A DNA stretch of 64,000 bases, taken from NCBI GenBank assembly GCA_963678705.1, contig OY783211.1, positions 15,142,603-15,206,602 on the forward strand, in the 5' to 3' direction. Of this stretch, positions 62,050 through 64,000 are shown piece after piece (within the stretch, counting starts at the first letter, position 1; the number at the start of each line of letters is the position of its first letter). The notes under the pieces were generated by a model. It did no database searches. It was not told the DNA's origin and saw nothing but the letters and a program-made list of their open reading frames with translations. This stretch comes from Panorpa germanica. Lineage: Eukaryota > Arthropoda > Insecta > Mecoptera > Panorpidae. The translations under genes were made by a program, and so were the position numbers.

Positions 62050-63107
62050 ATATAGGCAGGAGGAGATGGGGACTGTATGGGGACTAGGGGACGGGTATGG
62101 GGACTAGGGGAAAAGGTATTTGGGGGGGACATACAAAAGAGAATATGGATATACGAGAGACTGATAGCCAGTATGATGTCGTATGGAGCAGAGGTTTGGG
62201 GGTGGAAGGAACAAGAAAAGTTGGAAAGAATACAGGTAAGATATATGAAATGGGTTCTAGGGCTGGACAGGTGCACGCCAGGATACATGGTGATGGAGGA
62301 GCTAAAGAGGGACAAGATACGAATTAAAACAGGGGAAAGAGCGGTAAAATACGAGGAGAAATTGAACAGAGCGGAAAGCAAAATCTTAAAGAAAATAAGA
62401 GAGGATTACATAAAGAATGGGGGGAAAGGAGGTCCAAAAAAGAGAAAAGAATACTTTGAAAGGAATGGAATGGCGATCGAGGAGGCAGAGAGGAGAAGAG
62501 AAGGTGGCGCAAGTGTGGCAGAGGAGCTAAGGAGAAGGGATAAGGAGACACAACAGCAGGAGAGAATGGGAAAAATAGAAAAAAGTAACTACAATAAAAG
62601 ATATAAGAGGTTATGGGAAAATAATGTGCCTCAGTACCTTATAGAAAAGGACATAAAACACATAAGAAGAACAGCAAGGTTTAGATTGGGAAATGAGGAA
62701 AAAGGAAACAGATACTGGGAAAAGAGTGAGGAAAGAAAGTGTAGAATGTGTGGAGCGGAGGACGAAACACTGGAGCACATTAAGTTTGAGTGTAAGGAAA
62801 AAGTAGCAAGCGAAAGGAATATTGGACAGCTATTAAAGGGAGGCAGTGAAGGAAAGAGGTGGATGGCGGAAATAGTAAGAAGAAAAGGAAAAACAGGAGA
62901 ATAAATAATCTGGTGGAGGATAATAGAGAGGGTCAAAAGAAGAAGAAGCAGAAAGCACTTTTGGAAGTAGTAAAAGTCGAGAAGATTTTAAGTTTATTTT
63001 AAGTTTAGTTTTTAAGTTTGGAATGTATATAGGAATGAAATGTATTAGAAATATAATACTGTAGATTGTAAAGCCGAAAGGCATACACAATTAATATATA
63101 AATAATA
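62050..63107 (+). mobile_element. LINE, 5'-truncated copy 1 with ORF2 C-terminus
   Basis: Contains the end of a non-LTR retrotransposon ORF2 (62077-62904) and its 3' UTR, which includes GATTGTAAAGCCGAAAGGC at 63064-63082, the same motif as in the 46-kb copy. Everything upstream of the region just after the reverse transcriptase is missing. Confidence 0.9.
62077..62904 (+). pseudogene. LINE ORF2 C-terminal fragment (CCHC knuckle)
   Basis: 275 codons. It begins past the RT catalytic domain with the thumb-like segment LIASMMSYGAEVWGWKEQEK and YMKWVLGLDRCTPGYMVMEE, continues through a long Lys/Glu/Arg-rich helix, and reaches a knuckle C-x2-C-x8-H-x4-C in CRMCGAEDETLEHIKFEC, then RNIGQLLKGGSEGKRWMAEI. 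Compared with the 46-kb copy, a one-base change after VRRKGK shifts the frame to an early stop, and the true tail stays open in the neighbouring frame. The RT and endonuclease domains are lacking, so it cannot move itself. Strand composition is strongly purine-rich, unlike the flanks. Confidence 0.85.
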
Positions 63108-63633
63108 TAGGCAATTAAATTTGAATAGATAACTGACTGGTGACACTGTATACTATGTACCATGTTTCACATTTTATGTAAAAGAAACGTAACTGTATTT
63201 GCCAATGTATACATGTATTTTAATTACTGTAATAAACTATTTGCTTACTTACTAACTACGCTTTGTAAACTATTTTGCTTCCATATTTATAAATTATTAA
63301 TACATAATAAAAACAATAATTCAGCAATAAATCTTATTACTGAAGGTTTTTGTTTTGTATTTAATAATGATTGACGTGAGTTTTAATGTCATTTTGTAAT
63401 AAATGTCTTTACTTTTTTTTATACTCTTATAAAAAATTGATTTTATATTCTTACACTATAGATTATATGAAAAATATTCATTTCTTACCAACTTTTTTTA
63501 ATATGTCATTCCAAATTTAATTCAATTATCCGGATGCCATACATGCCTCACAAATACAGTAATCTTTACTTTATTTACATCTAGTCACAATTTCTAACAG
63601 GATGTAATGCCCTCATAGAGACTCAATTCAAAT
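63108..63633. other. Intergenic, nothing recognised
   Basis: AT-rich spacer between the LINE and the last family B copy. Confidence 0.35.
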
Positions 63634-63990
63634 AATGGGCTTGTGTCCTCATTTTTTAGTGGTCGATTTTTCAATTATTGATTGAAATTGATGTTAATAA
63701 ATGTGTATTGGCGTGCCTATTTTATTAAATATCTAAATGTTGACGGAGATATAGCAATTAAAAATTTGAATTGTAGTTTAAGGGCTAAAAATGGTCGGCC
63801 ATTTGTATGACGTGAATGCATTTTATACGTCCGTTATTTGTTGATTAGGTCAGTGCTGTGGTAATGTTTTGTAGCTGTTGGTAGTCGAAATAATCAAGTT
63901 AAGTCAAAAGATAATACGTGTTTATTTTATTTAACCCTGTTACGGCAGACATAATATGGAAATTATATTGTTCCTTGACACAAGTCCATT
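63634..63990 (-). mobile_element. Family B, copy 5 (3' half deleted, terminus kept)
   Basis: Begins AATGGGCTTGTGTCCTCATT. It runs normally to ATTGTTCCTTG, then jumps straight to the terminal ACACAAGTCCATT at 63978-63990. The whole middle and distal part is deleted, but both ends remain. Confidence 0.8.
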
Positions 63991-64000
63991 ATCAACAACT

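Noticed and set aside
62043..62936. Minus-strand frames over the 62-kb LINE
   Set aside because: Antisense shadows of the ORF2 fragment; Ser/Pro/Leu bias is the complement of its Lys/Glu/Arg codons.

Overview
This is nuclear DNA from an insect. All genes are split by short GT-AG introns, non-coding DNA is very AT-rich, and the products are metazoan (ribosomal protein L3, mitoribosomal mS33, RINT1, ZMAT5, GUF1, a PKD-domain membrane glycoprotein, a DUF4200 axonemal protein, a WES/DGAT-like acyltransferase). The LINE remnants resemble those common in Hymenoptera, so a hymenopteran is my best guess, but the order is not proven. All exon coordinates are my manual splice models; I checked frame and phase across every junction but had no transcript data.

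The first 29 kb is gene-dense. RpL3 (+) carries a set of intronic guide RNAs: two near-identical C/D snoRNAs, two more C/D candidates (one resembles vertebrate SNORD83, which I recall also lies in RPL3), and two copies of a 185-nt structured RNA with an ACA-type 3' end. A 2.6-kb minisatellite with an 88-bp unit follows. Next come mRpS33 (-), divergent from a small single-pass membrane protein (+); RINT1 (-), divergent from ZMAT5 (+), whose 3' end converges on GUF1 (-); then the PKD/mucin-like glycoprotein (-) and the DUF4200 coiled-coil protein (-). The block ends with a five-exon acyltransferase (+) that contains a stop-free, in-frame 174-nt intron.

From about 29 kb to the end there is no gene I can support with confidence. 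The region is a mosaic of non-autonomous DNA transposons and dead LINEs. I can separate several families by their ends. Family A ends CACATCACTCAATAAGTTCG. Family B ends GGGCTTGTGTCCT, and its copies carry different internal deletions. Family C has TTAA-flanked ends with CATTCCCACTCA. Family D has long inverted repeats built on GTCGTACACACTG. Family G ends CCCAGTAAACATTTTGG. There are also a 0.9-kb element with AGGGGGCGTCC ends that encodes a zinc-finger fragment and an AG-rich inverted-repeat element at 60.8-61.1 kb. Three LINE 3' fragments share a CCHC knuckle, and two of them share a conserved 3'-UTR motif. Between them are tRNA-like relics, low-complexity tracts, and an unusual number of TGACGTCA palindromes.

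Functionally the genes are mostly housekeeping: translation (RpL3, mRpS33, GUF1), minor-spliceosome splicing (ZMAT5), Golgi-ER tethering (RINT1), plus cilia/sperm and membrane or lipid roles. They share compact divergent or convergent spacing rather than one pathway.
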